Source: Nocardia sp. NBC_01730 (GTDB taxonomy: Bacteria; Actinomycetota; Actinomycetes; Mycobacteriales; Mycobacteriaceae). Taken from it: a DNA stretch of 64,000 nucleotides. The position numbers were made by a program, and so were the translations under genes. Below the pieces are notes generated by a model. It ran no database searches. It saw only the letters and a program-made list of their open reading frames with translations, and was not told where the DNA came from. The stretch is taken from positions 62,001-126,000 of the forward strand of contig NZ_CP109162.1 in the NCBI RefSeq assembly GCF_035920445.1. The letters run 5' to 3'. Positions within the stretch are counted from its first letter, which is position 1. The number at the start of each line of letters is the position of its first letter. Positions 25,641 to 34,614 of the stretch are shown one piece after another.

Positions 25641-26037
25641 CAGCGGCCGGTGGCCGTTGAACCACCCGAAAGACCCCAGTCTCCTCGACCGTGGCTTGGT
25701 CGGGTGTGGGGAGTGCCCAGCAGACGGTGGTGGGGCCTGCAGGGGCGGTGGGTGTTCCGGGGCCGCCGGGTGGGATCGCTGTCAGGCGACCGCAGCGCAG
25801 CGGAGGCTTGTCCCGCCCGTGTGGCCCGGGTTCATCGGCGCGGACCCTATCGCGGTCTGCCGCCCTGAGGGCCAGATCGACTCCCACTCCAACCATGCAT
25901 CGGCTTCTGCGCTGGCTCGTGCAGATGCTTCGGATGCGTGGCTGTATCAGGGACCCATGCTGCGACTGGACGGGGCCTGGTTCGGTTCACAGAGATCGGC
26001 GTTCCTACGGACCCTATGGCGCGAACCGGCAGGAATG
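25641..26037. other. No gene recognised
   Basis: Open frames on both strands have no ribosome-binding site or recognisable motif. The 5' half of the ssb gene would be expected here, and I cannot find it. Confidence 0.4.
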
Positions 26038-26071
26038 TGACAGTATGCATTCAAATGAATGTTGACTGTCA
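26038..26071. promoter_or_regulatory. 34-base operator-like inverted repeat before the amidohydrolase-TetR operon
   Basis: TGACAGT (26038-26044) pairs with ACTGTCA (26065-26071), and inner CATTC (26048-26052) pairs with GAATG (26057-26061), about a 4-base centre. It ends 13 bases before ATG 26085 and immediately before the ribosome-binding site. The TetR gene in the same operon is the natural binder. Confidence 0.65.
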
Positions 26072-26084
26072 TATTGGAGGTTCG

Positions 26085-27053
26085 ATGCGCACGATCGCGC
26101 TCGAGGAGCATTTCGCAACCCCCGCGTTCCTGTCCGGGCCAGGGCATGCGATGGCTGAGCAGGCGCGGGCGGCCGGCGGCGGCCGGATCATCGACATGCT
26201 GGGTGATCTCGGTGAGGGTCGGATCGCGGCGATGGATCGGGCTGGAATTGATGTGCAGGTGCTGTCGTTGACCGCGCCCGGGGTCGAGCAGATGGAACCG
26301 AGCGATGCCGTTGTGATGGCCAGGGACACCAACGACTACCTGGCCGAGGCTGTTCGTCGGTATCCCGATCGGTTCGCCGCGTTCGCCACCGTGGCGGCCG
26401 CCGCGCCGGAAACGGCCGCCGAGGAGTTGGAACGGGTGGTGCGTGCATACGGGTTCAAGGGGGTGTTGATCAACGGCCATACCCGCGGTCGCTATCTGGA
26501 CGACGAGTTCTTCTGGCCTATCCTGGAACGGGCCGAGGCACTGGGTGTGCCGATCTATCTGCACCCGACACCACCGCCGCGGGAGGTGATCGAGGCATCT
26601 TATGTCGGAAACTACCCCTCCGAGGTGGCCGATGTCCTCGCGACCAGTGCGTGGGGTTGGCATATCGAGACCGCGACCCACATGCTCCGCATCGTGCTCA
26701 GCGGGGCCTTAGACCGCTATCCCGGATTACAGTTCGTGGTCGGTCACATGGGCGAAGGGCTCTCGTTCATGATGCCGCGATTCGAGCAGATCATGTCCCA
26801 CGTCGTGAAGCTGGAACGTCCGGTCGGCGCCTACTTCTCGGACAATCTGCACTACACGTTCGCCGCGTTCAACTGGACGCCCACGTTCCTCAACCTGCTC
26901 CTGCAGGTCGGCGCCGACCGCATCCTGTTCGCGACCGATCACCCGTACGGCTCGATGGAAAACGCGCGGTCCTTCCTGGATCGACTTCCCGTCAGCCGCT
27001 CCGACAGCGAACGCATCGCGCACGGCAATGCCGAACGCCTGCTGGGGATGTAA
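26085..27053 (+). CDS. Amidohydrolase-family (decarboxylase-like) enzyme
   Basis: The 322-residue protein belongs to the amidohydrolase 2 group that includes gamma-resorcylate and ACMS decarboxylases. The metal-ligand positions are recognisable: Glu and His in IALEEHFATP, His in IYLHPTPPP, His in FVVGHMGEG and Asp in FATDHPYGS. These enzymes decarboxylate or hydrolyse aromatic or cyclic acids using one divalent metal. GGAGG lies 5 bases before ATG 26085, which also matches the family N-terminus. It is followed 3 bases later by a TetR gene, and a strong operator-like dyad precedes it. Confidence 0.88.
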   Translation: MRTIALEEHFATPAFLSGPGHAMAEQARAAGGGRIIDMLGDLGEGRIAAMDRAGIDVQVLSLTAPGVEQMEPSDAVVMARDTNDYLAEAVRRYPDRFAAFATVAAAAPETAAEELERVVRAYGFKGVLINGHTRGRYLDDEFFWPILERAEALGVPIYLHPTPPPREVIEASYVGNYPSEVADVLATSAWGWHIETATHMLRIVLSGALDRYPGLQFVVGHMGEGLSFMMPRFEQIMSHVVKLERPVGAYFSDNLHYTFAAFNWTPTFLNLLLQVGADRILFATDHPYGSMENARSFLDRLPVSRSDSERIAHGNAERLLGM

Positions 27054-27056
27054 CCG

Positions 27057-27641
27057 ATGAGCGGACTGCGGGAGAGGAAGAAAGCGCAGACCCGTCTGGC
27101 GATTCAGTACCACGCGTTGCGACTGTTCCGGAAACACGGGTACGAGAACACGACGGTCAGGCAGATCGCCGACGCCGCGGAGGTATCCGAGAGCACCTTC
27201 TTCCGTTACTTTCCCACCAAGGAAGAAGTTGTTCTCTGGGATGATCTGGATCTCTCGTTCGCCGCGCGGTTCCGGGCGCAGCCGACCGCGCTGGACTCGT
27301 TCGAGGCTATGCGAACGGCCATGCGCGACACCTTCACCGAGCTACCCACGGCGCAACGGCAACATCTGCAGGAGAGAGTCGGACTGATGATGTCCGTACC
27401 GCCGCTACGCGCATCACTGCTGGACCAGCTCATCGGCGCAACCCGCGTGATGTCGGATCTGGTGACCCAGCGGTCAGGCACCGGCTCAGCGGATCCGGCA
27501 GTGTGCGCGGTTGTCGGCGCCATCATCGGTGCGGGATTCTCGGCTGTCATCGCGGCCCAAGACAATCCCGGTGCCGACTTCACCGAACTACTCGATGAAA
27601 CACTGGGACACCTCGCCACCGTCGCCTCGGCACCCCGCTGA
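27057..27641 (+). CDS. TetR-family regulator, co-transcribed with the amidohydrolase
   Basis: Standard TetR DNA-binding domain: LRERKKAQTRLAIQYHALRL, then VRQIADAAEVSESTFFRYF and PTKEEVVLWDD. The C-terminal 140 residues are helical and unassigned. ATG 27057 is 3 bases after the amidohydrolase stop, so the two form an operon. Self-repression through the dyad at 26038-26071 is the simplest model. It ends about 85 bases before the remnant of the older recombinase element. Confidence 0.9.
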   Translation: MSGLRERKKAQTRLAIQYHALRLFRKHGYENTTVRQIADAAEVSESTFFRYFPTKEEVVLWDDLDLSFAARFRAQPTALDSFEAMRTAMRDTFTELPTAQRQHLQERVGLMMSVPPLRASLLDQLIGATRVMSDLVTQRSGTGSADPAVCAVVGAIIGAGFSAVIAAQDNPGADFTELLDETLGHLATVASAPR

Positions 27642-27726
27642 CCGGCCAGCCGCCCGCGACCACGGCTCGGGGCCGACCACATGGAACCCATGTATACGAA
27701 CCGGCATTGGCGGATGTGTTCGGATC

Positions 27727-27951
27727 TCAGCCGTCGGGTGTCGAGATGACCGGGGCTGGGCTGGGGTGGGTGAGGAGTTCGAGCAGGTTGTCTCGTTTGG
27801 CCTCGATGTGGGTGAGGGTGGTTTGCAGTTGGTCGATGTCGCCGAGCCATTGTTGGGTGCGGGTGGTGTCGATGCGTTTGGTGATGTCGGCTTGGATCTC
27901 CTCCAGACGTGGCAGTTGGGCTGGCTCGATCTGCTGGAAGGGGCAGCGCAG
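27727..27951 (-). pseudogene. 3' end of the older recombinase gene, cut off by an inserted element
   Basis: On the minus strand the frame reads LRCPFQQIEPAQLPRLEEI, ITKRIDTTRTQQWLGDIDQL and a short tail to TGA (27729-27727). This corresponds in order and content to the last about 80 residues of the intact recombinase at 29283-31763 (CSLLRPDPAQRARLEEIRDN). The dead recombinase at 32511-34614 stops just before this point (CIHEHAC), so the two pieces look like one gene split by the element at 27952-32510. Confidence 0.7.
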
Positions 27952-28029
27952 GCCCTATTGACTGAACTAACCCCATGATCGGGGCAGGTCGGGGCCACTG
28001 CGGTCGGGCTCGGTGGGTAGCTTGCCCGC

Positions 28030-29286
28030 GTGATCGAATCCGAGGAGAACACCCGCGATCTCGCGGGTCTGGTGGTGCCCCGGTCTGGTCGGTTGATAGC
28101 CACCGGCGAGGAGTCCGAGCCGTATCGGCTGCTGGACAGCCGCGGGGCGGTGGTCGCCCCGGTGGAGGTATTCCTGCGAGAGTTGCTGGCAGCGGGACGG
28201 GCGGCGCCGACGCTGCGCTCATATGGCATGGATCTGTTGCGGTGGTGGCGGTTTCTACAGGCCATCGATGTTGGCTGGGACCGCGCAACTCGGGTCGAGG
28301 CCCGCGATTTCAGTTGCTGGATCCAGCTGACGGTGAAGCAGCGCCGTCGGGTCGATCGTTCCGATGGGGCTGGTTGGGCAAAGCATAGGGCAGCAGAAGT
28401 CAATTCAGTCAGCGGTAAGCCCGCTCCAGGAGACGGATACGCCCCGGCGACCGTGGCGCATTCGGAGACTGTGCTGCGGACTTTCTACGATTTTCACCGC
28501 GATGCCGGAAGTGGGCCGATTCTGAATCCGTTCCCGCTGGATCCGTCGCGGCGGTCCCGTCGGGCGCATGCGCATCGCAATCCGATGGATGGGTGGCCGC
28601 GCGAGCGAGTGGGGCGTTATCGGCCGAAGGTTCGGCATCGGATTCCTCGCGCGATTCCTGATCACCGGTTCAACGAGTTGTTCGCGGCGCTGGGGTCGCA
28701 TCGGGACCGCGCGTTGGTGGCGTTCTGGATCTCGACGGGGGTGCGAGCGTCGGAGCTGCTGGGGCTTCGGCATTGCGACGTCGACCCGGGCCAGCAACTG
28801 ATCACCGTAGTGCGCAAGGGAACTCGCGCTTGCCAGCAGGTGCCGGCGTCGGCGGATGCGTTCGTTTGGCTGCGGTTGTATCAGGAACAACTACACGGCC
28901 AGGTCCCCCAAGGTCGGATCCAGCCGGTGTGGTGGACGCTTCGGCGGCCTCGGCGGCCGTTGAAATATCACGCGGCGCACCGGATGTTCGAGCGCGCCAA
29001 CGCAGTCCTCGGCTCGGACTGGACCTTGCACGATCTCAGGCATTCGGCCGCGGCCAGAATGGCCCGCGACCCGCAGCTGACGTTGAGCGACGTGCAGCTG
29101 GTCATGGGACATGCGCACCTGTCCACCACCGAAATCTACCTGACCCCGAACAGCGACGAGGTGATCGCCGGAGTCCTGGCCCATCATGCCCGCACCGCCG
29201 AACAGCGCGACAAACCGGCGCCACCACCACCGGCGCCCGGTTACGACCCGCAGACGTTGAGCGTGTTGTTCGGAAGGAACCTGTGA
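28030..29286 (+). CDS. Tyrosine recombinase, first gene (TnpA-type)
   Basis: The 418-residue product has an N-terminal SAM-like core-binding domain (TLRSYGMDLLRWWRFLQAID) and a catalytic domain with the expected residues: Arg in WISTGVRASELLGL, HDLRHSAAARM, and GHAHLSTTEIY containing the His and the nucleophile Tyr. GTG 28030 follows the element end by about 60 bases. Its stop overlaps the GTG of the next gene (GTGA). Paired recombinases of this kind act together in Tn554-like transposition. Confidence 0.9.
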   Translation: MIESEENTRDLAGLVVPRSGRLIATGEESEPYRLLDSRGAVVAPVEVFLRELLAAGRAAPTLRSYGMDLLRWWRFLQAIDVGWDRATRVEARDFSCWIQLTVKQRRRVDRSDGAGWAKHRAAEVNSVSGKPAPGDGYAPATVAHSETVLRTFYDFHRDAGSGPILNPFPLDPSRRSRRAHAHRNPMDGWPRERVGRYRPKVRHRIPRAIPDHRFNELFAALGSHRDRALVAFWISTGVRASELLGLRHCDVDPGQQLITVVRKGTRACQQVPASADAFVWLRLYQEQLHGQVPQGRIQPVWWTLRRPRRPLKYHAAHRMFERANAVLGSDWTLHDLRHSAAARMARDPQLTLSDVQLVMGHAHLSTTEIYLTPNSDEVIAGVLAHHARTAEQRDKPAPPPPAPGYDPQTLSVLFGRNL

Positions 29287-31763
29287 ACTCCATCGTCAAG
29301 CACAGCACCCGCAAACCCCTGACCGCCGCTGCGTCGGTAGCCGCCGAGCAGCGGCTGCGCAATGGTCAGCTGCGCACCGAATTTCCGCCACGATCGATCG
29401 AGGGATGGTGGCCGCACACGGCAGCCACGACCGAGCAGGTGCAACAGCGGTTGACGGCCCCACCGTTCGCCCCTACAGCGAAAACCACTCGGGGCGGGCG
29501 ACGACGCGGGGTGGCCAAGATACTGCGCTGGCTGTCGTCGTTCCCAGGTGAGACCTGGCAGGAGCGTTGGCAGGTCAGCGGCGCCGAGGAGCATCCGGGA
29601 GCAGGATGGATCGAGCTGCCGATGGCGTGGCTGGCAGCACACGGCGGAACCACCTCCTACGACTCGACCGATCTGACGTCCGGGCTGCTCATGCTGATCT
29701 GCGGAGATGTGCTCCGCCCCGGCATGGGTTGGATGCTTACCCGCACGCACCGATATCTCACGACGATGATGGCGCAGGTCAGGGATCCGAACGGGTTCGC
29801 CCGGCTGGCAGAACTGGCCGCCGCTGAACCGGCCAGTTCCCGGGCTGACGCGAAGATCTCGGCGACTCGCATCGCCGTGATCCTTGCCTGCAAAGGCGGG
29901 ACCATCGCTGACATCGTCGTCGGTGACTGCGCGGAACTGGTCGACACCATGCGCCGAGTCCAGACCCGCGGCGGACAGAAGAAAGTCGACTTCTATCTCC
30001 GGTTGCGCGCTATGGGCATCTTCGGCGGACACTCGCCGCACAGCATCCGCGCGTTCGGGTTGGCCGGTGGACGGCTGACGATCGAGCAACTGGTCGACCG
30101 CTACCGCATCCAATGCCGACCGATCCGAGACCTGCTCATCGACTACCTGCGTGAACGACAGCCGTCTCTGGACTTCTCCAGCCTCGACACGGTCTCGAGG
30201 ACGCTGGCCGGCCTGTTCTGGGCCCGCATCGAGGCACTGTCCCCCGGCATCGACACTCTGCAGATCCCGACGGAGGTGATGCGCGATTGGAAAGACGGTC
30301 TCGGCACCGTCGAACGCACCACCATCAGCAGCACTGGCGAGCGGATCAAAGTGCCGGTGCCGCGGCTGAGCCTGAAAGACGAACTAATCCGGGTGCGGGC
30401 CCTCTACCTCGACATCGCGCACTGGGCTGTCGAGGACCCCGCTCGTTGGGGGCCGTGGGTCGCGCCCTGCCCGATCACCAGCGCCGAAATTCAGAAGGCC
30501 AAGGAACGCAACCACCGCAAAGCCCGCATGGACCAGCGTACCCGCGAACGGCTGCCCGTCTTGCCTGCCCTCGTGGCCACCGTCAACGACCGGCGTCTCG
30601 CAACGGCTGGGCTCCTGGCTGCAGCACAAGCGGCACAACCCGGAGCGATCATCGACGGAACAGGCGGGAAACTTCGAAACGCCATAGTTCCCAAAGCGAT
30701 CGGGCGATTCATCTGGGCTGAGGAAGTCACGACTGGTAAACGGCGCAACCTGTCCTATGAAGAAGAGGAAGCGTTCTGGGCGTTCGCGACCATCGAGGTC
30801 CTGCGCCTGACCGGCATCCGCTGCGAGGAACTACTCGAACTGTCTCACCACAGCATCACCGAATACCGGCTGCCTAGCACAGGCGAACTCGTCCCGCTGC
30901 TGCAGATTGCACCCTCGAAAACCGACACTGAGCGCCTCCTGCTGGTCAGCCCCGAACTGGCCGACATTCTCAGCACCATCGTCCAACGCTTACGCAACCC
31001 GGACGGCTCCATCCCGCTGGTCGTCTCCTACGACGTCAGGGAGAGAATCTGGAACCCGCCCATGCCGGTGCTGTTCCAGCGCGGGATCGGCAACGAACGC
31101 CGCGCCTTCACCCCAACCGCGATCCGGAAACTGCTCATCAACGCGCTCGCCGCGACCGACCTCACCGACCCCAACGGCGACCCGCTGATCTTCAGCCCTC
31201 ACGATTTCCGGCGGATCTTCGTCACCGACGCCATCATGAACGGCCTGCCACCGCACATCGCACAGGTCATTTGCGGGCACAAAAGCATCGATACAACCAT
31301 GGGCTACAAGGCCGTCTACCCTGCGGAAACCATTGAGGCACACCGAGCCTTCATCGCACGGCGCCGGTCGGTTCGGCCCGGCGAAGAATACCGCACGCCG
31401 ACCAACGAAGAGTGGGATGCGTTCCTGTCTCACTTCGAGAAGCGGAAAGTGTCGGTCGGGACATGCGCGCGGGCATTTTCGACGCCCTGCATTCATGAGC
31501 ACGCATGCGTCCGATGTTCACTCCTGAGACCGGACCCGGCCCAACGAGCCAGGCTCGAAGAGATCCGCGACAACCTCGAAGCCCGCATCGTCGAGGCCAG
31601 ACGCGAGGGCTGGCTCGGCGAAATCGAGGGCCTGCAGGTCAGCTACAGCGGCGTCAACGACAAACTCGCCCAGATCGACGCCACGCTCCAGCGAACCACA
31701 GCAGGGACCGAACTCGGCATCCCCGGATTCGATGCCACTTTCGGAAGGACTGCTGCCCCATAG
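29283..31763 (+). CDS. Tyrosine recombinase, second gene (TnpB-type), 826 aa
   Basis: This is the long partner recombinase: a large N-terminal region of unassigned helical domains, then from about residue 500 a catalytic domain with Arg in RLTGIRCEELLEL, FSPHDFRRIFVTD, and ICGHKSIDTTMGYKAVY. After it comes a Cys/His cluster (TPCIHEHACVRC) and a coiled-coil-like tail (LEEIRDNLEARIVEARREG). GTG 29283 overlaps the upstream stop by 4 bases. It is intact, unlike the equivalents at 22073 and 32511, and provides the template for reading those remnants. Confidence 0.9.
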   Translation: MNSIVKHSTRKPLTAAASVAAEQRLRNGQLRTEFPPRSIEGWWPHTAATTEQVQQRLTAPPFAPTAKTTRGGRRRGVAKILRWLSSFPGETWQERWQVSGAEEHPGAGWIELPMAWLAAHGGTTSYDSTDLTSGLLMLICGDVLRPGMGWMLTRTHRYLTTMMAQVRDPNGFARLAELAAAEPASSRADAKISATRIAVILACKGGTIADIVVGDCAELVDTMRRVQTRGGQKKVDFYLRLRAMGIFGGHSPHSIRAFGLAGGRLTIEQLVDRYRIQCRPIRDLLIDYLRERQPSLDFSSLDTVSRTLAGLFWARIEALSPGIDTLQIPTEVMRDWKDGLGTVERTTISSTGERIKVPVPRLSLKDELIRVRALYLDIAHWAVEDPARWGPWVAPCPITSAEIQKAKERNHRKARMDQRTRERLPVLPALVATVNDRRLATAGLLAAAQAAQPGAIIDGTGGKLRNAIVPKAIGRFIWAEEVTTGKRRNLSYEEEEAFWAFATIEVLRLTGIRCEELLELSHHSITEYRLPSTGELVPLLQIAPSKTDTERLLLVSPELADILSTIVQRLRNPDGSIPLVVSYDVRERIWNPPMPVLFQRGIGNERRAFTPTAIRKLLINALAATDLTDPNGDPLIFSPHDFRRIFVTDAIMNGLPPHIAQVICGHKSIDTTMGYKAVYPAETIEAHRAFIARRRSVRPGEEYRTPTNEEWDAFLSHFEKRKVSVGTCARAFSTPCIHEHACVRCSLLRPDPAQRARLEEIRDNLEARIVEARREGWLGEIEGLQVSYSGVNDKLAQIDATLQRTTAGTELGIPGFDATFGRTAAP

Positions 31764-31844
31764 AAATTAGCTCAGATGCTCCTCAATCCGGCCGCCGCAG
31801 CGTCGGTCAATGGCGATTGATGGTTACGGACTACCCTGCCGGTG

Positions 31845-32495
31845 ATGAGCGCAGACGACTGGTTGACCGATACCCGAATCTCCTACGACACTGTCGCGCT
31901 GAGCTATGCCGACCAGGTGCGCGATGCCTTGGCTGGACACCCATACCTCCGTGCAGCTCTGGCATTGTTCGCGGACAGCGTGCGGGCCGCTGGCGGCGGG
32001 CTCGTAGCCGATGTCGGGTGCGGTCCCGGACACGTTACCGCCTACTTACACGAGCTGGGTGTTGATGCCTTCGGTGTCGATCTCTCCCCTGGGATGATCG
32101 AGGCAGCTCGGCGTGACCACCCTGGACTGCGGTTCGAGGTGGGTTCTATGACGGAGCTGGACTTCCCGGCAGCCTCGATGGCCGGCATGCTGGCTTGGCA
32201 GTCGTTGATCCACGTCCCCGACGACGAGGTCCCGGCCGTGCTGAGGCACTTTCATCGAGTACTGCGTCCCGGCGGACCACTGCAATTACTGTTCCACGTC
32301 GGCACCGAGTCGCAGTTGAAGACCCAAGGCTATGGCGGTCACCCGATGAATGTCCATGTCCACCGTCGGCAGCCGGACCTCATGACGACCTGGCTGCGTG
32401 ATGCCGGATTCAAGGTCGAGGCTCACATGCTGCTCGCCCCGGAAGAGAAAGCTTCGCAAGCAATACTTTTCGCACGTCACCAGCCTTACCAGTAG
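31845..32495 (+). CDS. Class I SAM-dependent methyltransferase, passenger of the recombinase element
   Basis: Motif I VADVGCGPGHVTAYLHELG, the acidic VFGVDLSPGMIEAA (family pattern), SMTELDFPAASMAGMLAW and FHRVLRPGGPLQLLFH are clear. ATG 31845 (or GTG 31842) lies 79 bases after the recombinase stop. Its TAG stop (32493-32495) forms part of the terminal repeat CTGAACTA of the element, so the gene ends exactly at the element border and travels with it. Substrate unknown; an rRNA-, drug- or DNA-modifying role would be typical of element cargo but is not shown. Confidence 0.85.
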   Translation: MSADDWLTDTRISYDTVALSYADQVRDALAGHPYLRAALALFADSVRAAGGGLVADVGCGPGHVTAYLHELGVDAFGVDLSPGMIEAARRDHPGLRFEVGSMTELDFPAASMAGMLAWQSLIHVPDDEVPAVLRHFHRVLRPGGPLQLLFHVGTESQLKTQGYGGHPMNVHVHRRQPDLMTTWLRDAGFKVEAHMLLAPEEKASQAILFARHQPYQ

Positions 32496-32510
32496 TTCAG
32501 AGAAGCAGGC

Positions 32511-34614
32511 GTGCTCGTGGATACAGGGTGTGCCATAGGGGCGGACGCAGCTGCCGAGCTCGATGCGGCGCCGACCGAAATGCTCTGCGAAATCGGCGAG
32601 TTCGGCGGCGGTGGGTGCGCGGTATTCCTCGGTGGGCCGTTCGGCTCGCCTGCGTTGGATGAATTGCTGGTAGCGAGCGAACACTTCGTGGGGATAGATC
32701 GCGGTGTAGCTCATGGTGGTATTGAGGTCTTGGTGTCCGAGCAGTTGGGCCGCGATGTGGACGGGCAGGCCGTTGTTGACCGCGTCGGTGGTGAAAAGAC
32801 GTCGGAAGTCGTGCGGAGTGATCTGCGCGGCGAGTCCGGCGCGTTCGACGGCGTGGCCGAGGTATTCGCGCAGTGTGCCGGAGTTGAAGGTGCGCGGGCG
32901 TCCGGCCAGCCGGTATGAAACAGGTAAGGCATCGGCTGGCTCCAGGAGCGTTCGTGCTCGTCGCGGCAGCTGACCAACGCGATCGCGCCATCGTCGCCGG
33001 CGACGCGCGCGATGACCTTCGCCAGCACGGAGGCGAGCTCGGGGCCTGCCGGGATGACACGCTCGGTGTCGGTCTTGGACGGCGCGATCTGCAGCAGCGG
33101 CACGATGGTGCCGTTGGGTTGACGGTAGGGCTGGATCGAGTGGTGGGGCAGCTCGAGCAGCTCCTCGATGCGGATGCCGGTGTGGCGCAGCACCTCGACC
33201 GTCGCCCAGGACCAGAACGCGTCGTGCTCAGCCGATTCCGGGTAGATGGTCGCGCCGTTGTCGGTCTGCAGCCGCGGGCGACTGCTGGAGCCGTAAGCGG
33301 TAGATGGCCGCGTGTAGGTGCACACCCGTGGACCTCGAACTGTTCGCCGGGTGCGCTGGCGCGGGCTAGGCGCAGTAATTCTGTTGCGGCGTCGTAATGC
33401 TGGCGGACGAGTGTCGGCAACACGGGCGCGAGTTCGCGGATGCGGGCATGGATGCGTGCGGTTTCCGAGCGGCGTTCCCGCGGCAGGACCCGGGCGTCTC
33501 GGCGGGTCACTGGTGACGGCGTGGCCCACCGCTGCGGCTCGTCGGTGGCCCAGTGGTTGATGTCGAGGTAGAAGCATCGCACCGCCAGAACTATCTCACC
33601 GGGTCTCTTGCGGAGCGTGCCGTCCGGCGACGTCATCAGCCGTTGTTTCCATGCTTCGATCTGGGCTCGGGTCAGGTGGTGGGTGTCGATGCCGGGATGG
33701 TGGGCTTCGATATCACCCCAGAACAATCGGCAAAGCCGATGGGCGAGTTGAGTGAACGACGTGTAGTCCATGTCCGGACGCCGCTCGATCAGATATTCGG
33801 TTAGCAGCCAACGCATCGACGCGCTGGCGATCTGATACTGGGCGACGATCTCGACCGGCGTGCGCGGCTTTATGGTGAGCAACGCCTGGAACTCGGCGGG
33901 CCCGTCACTGAACAGGCCGATTGCCCGACCACAGTGGTAGGCCGTGGCGCAGGAGACCGTGTTGTTCGTGCCTTTGGCCTCGATGACCGCGGCGCGATAG
34001 TCCAGCAGATCACCATAGGTCAACTCCGGCAGCGGTTTCCCGGTGCGGATCGACATGCGGCAGAAGTCGATCAATGTGGTGCCGGTCTTTTCGGCCTTGC
34101 GGCCCAGGCTGTGGGAGGCCGCCGCGAGTTGGGTGAACAGCTCGGGTGTCGTGCTCCTCGCGCCAAGTTGACCAGAGCCGTTTGGTCCACACGCTCAGCA
34201 GGAACGCATAGCTCGGTCGGATCGCGCCGCAACACACCATCGCACTCAGCGCGGCGCTGAACTGGTTGCGCTGGTGGTGATTCGACGCGAAATCGTCGAG
34301 CCAGCCGCCTCCGTCGGCGTGCCGGTGGCCAGCCACCGGGCCTGGTCGGTGTCCCCGGGGAACTGATCGACCCAGTCGAACCAGTCGTGCAGCACCGGTG
34401 TGTAGTAGTTGACCGGATTCAGGCGGGCCAGGCTCGCGGGCAGCCGGACGGCGAGTATGCCCAGAGATTGATCGAACAGGCGCCTGCGGTGGGCTGGAGT
34501 GATCGGGTGCTCGTAGAACGGGTGAGCGGGAACGAGGTGACCGCCCGTGGATCCGGCGGTGGTCTTGACCGCTCTTCCGGGAGCGCGGGCGTGGGTGGCG
34601 GTGGAGTCGGTCAT
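32511..34614 (-). pseudogene. Dead TnpB-type recombinase of the older element (frameshifted, 3' end displaced)
   Basis: From ATG 34614 (overlapping the stop of its partner, ATGA) the protein is readable through four frame changes near 34300, 34150, 33320 and 32910. The stretches include NPVNYYTPVLHDWFDWVDQF, FSAALSAMVCCGAIRPSY, IDFCRMSIRTGKPLPELTYG, LRHTGIRIEELLELPHHSI, PHDFRRLFTTDAVNNGLPVH and GHQDLNTTMSYTAIYP. It closes with TPCIHEHAC at the border of the inserted element. Its last 75 codons lie at 27951-27727. It is homologous in layout to the intact gene at 29283. Confidence 0.8.

Larger units (their letters stand above)
27952..32510. mobile_element. Two-recombinase (TnpA/TnpB-type) element with methyltransferase passenger
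   Basis: The element carries recombinase genes at 28030 and 29283 and a methyltransferase at 31845, all on the plus strand and intact. The ends are inverted: GCC, 7 bases, CTGAACTA at 27952-27969 and, on the minus strand, GCC, 7 bases, CTGAACTA at 32510-32493. Both sides abut parts of a single interrupted recombinase gene, which sets the borders. The left end (TTGACTGAACTAAC from 27958) also nearly matches the outer end of the older element at 35918-35931. The lack of an obvious long target duplication fits tyrosine recombinase insertion. Exact crossover bases cannot be fixed by eye. Confidence 0.65.
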
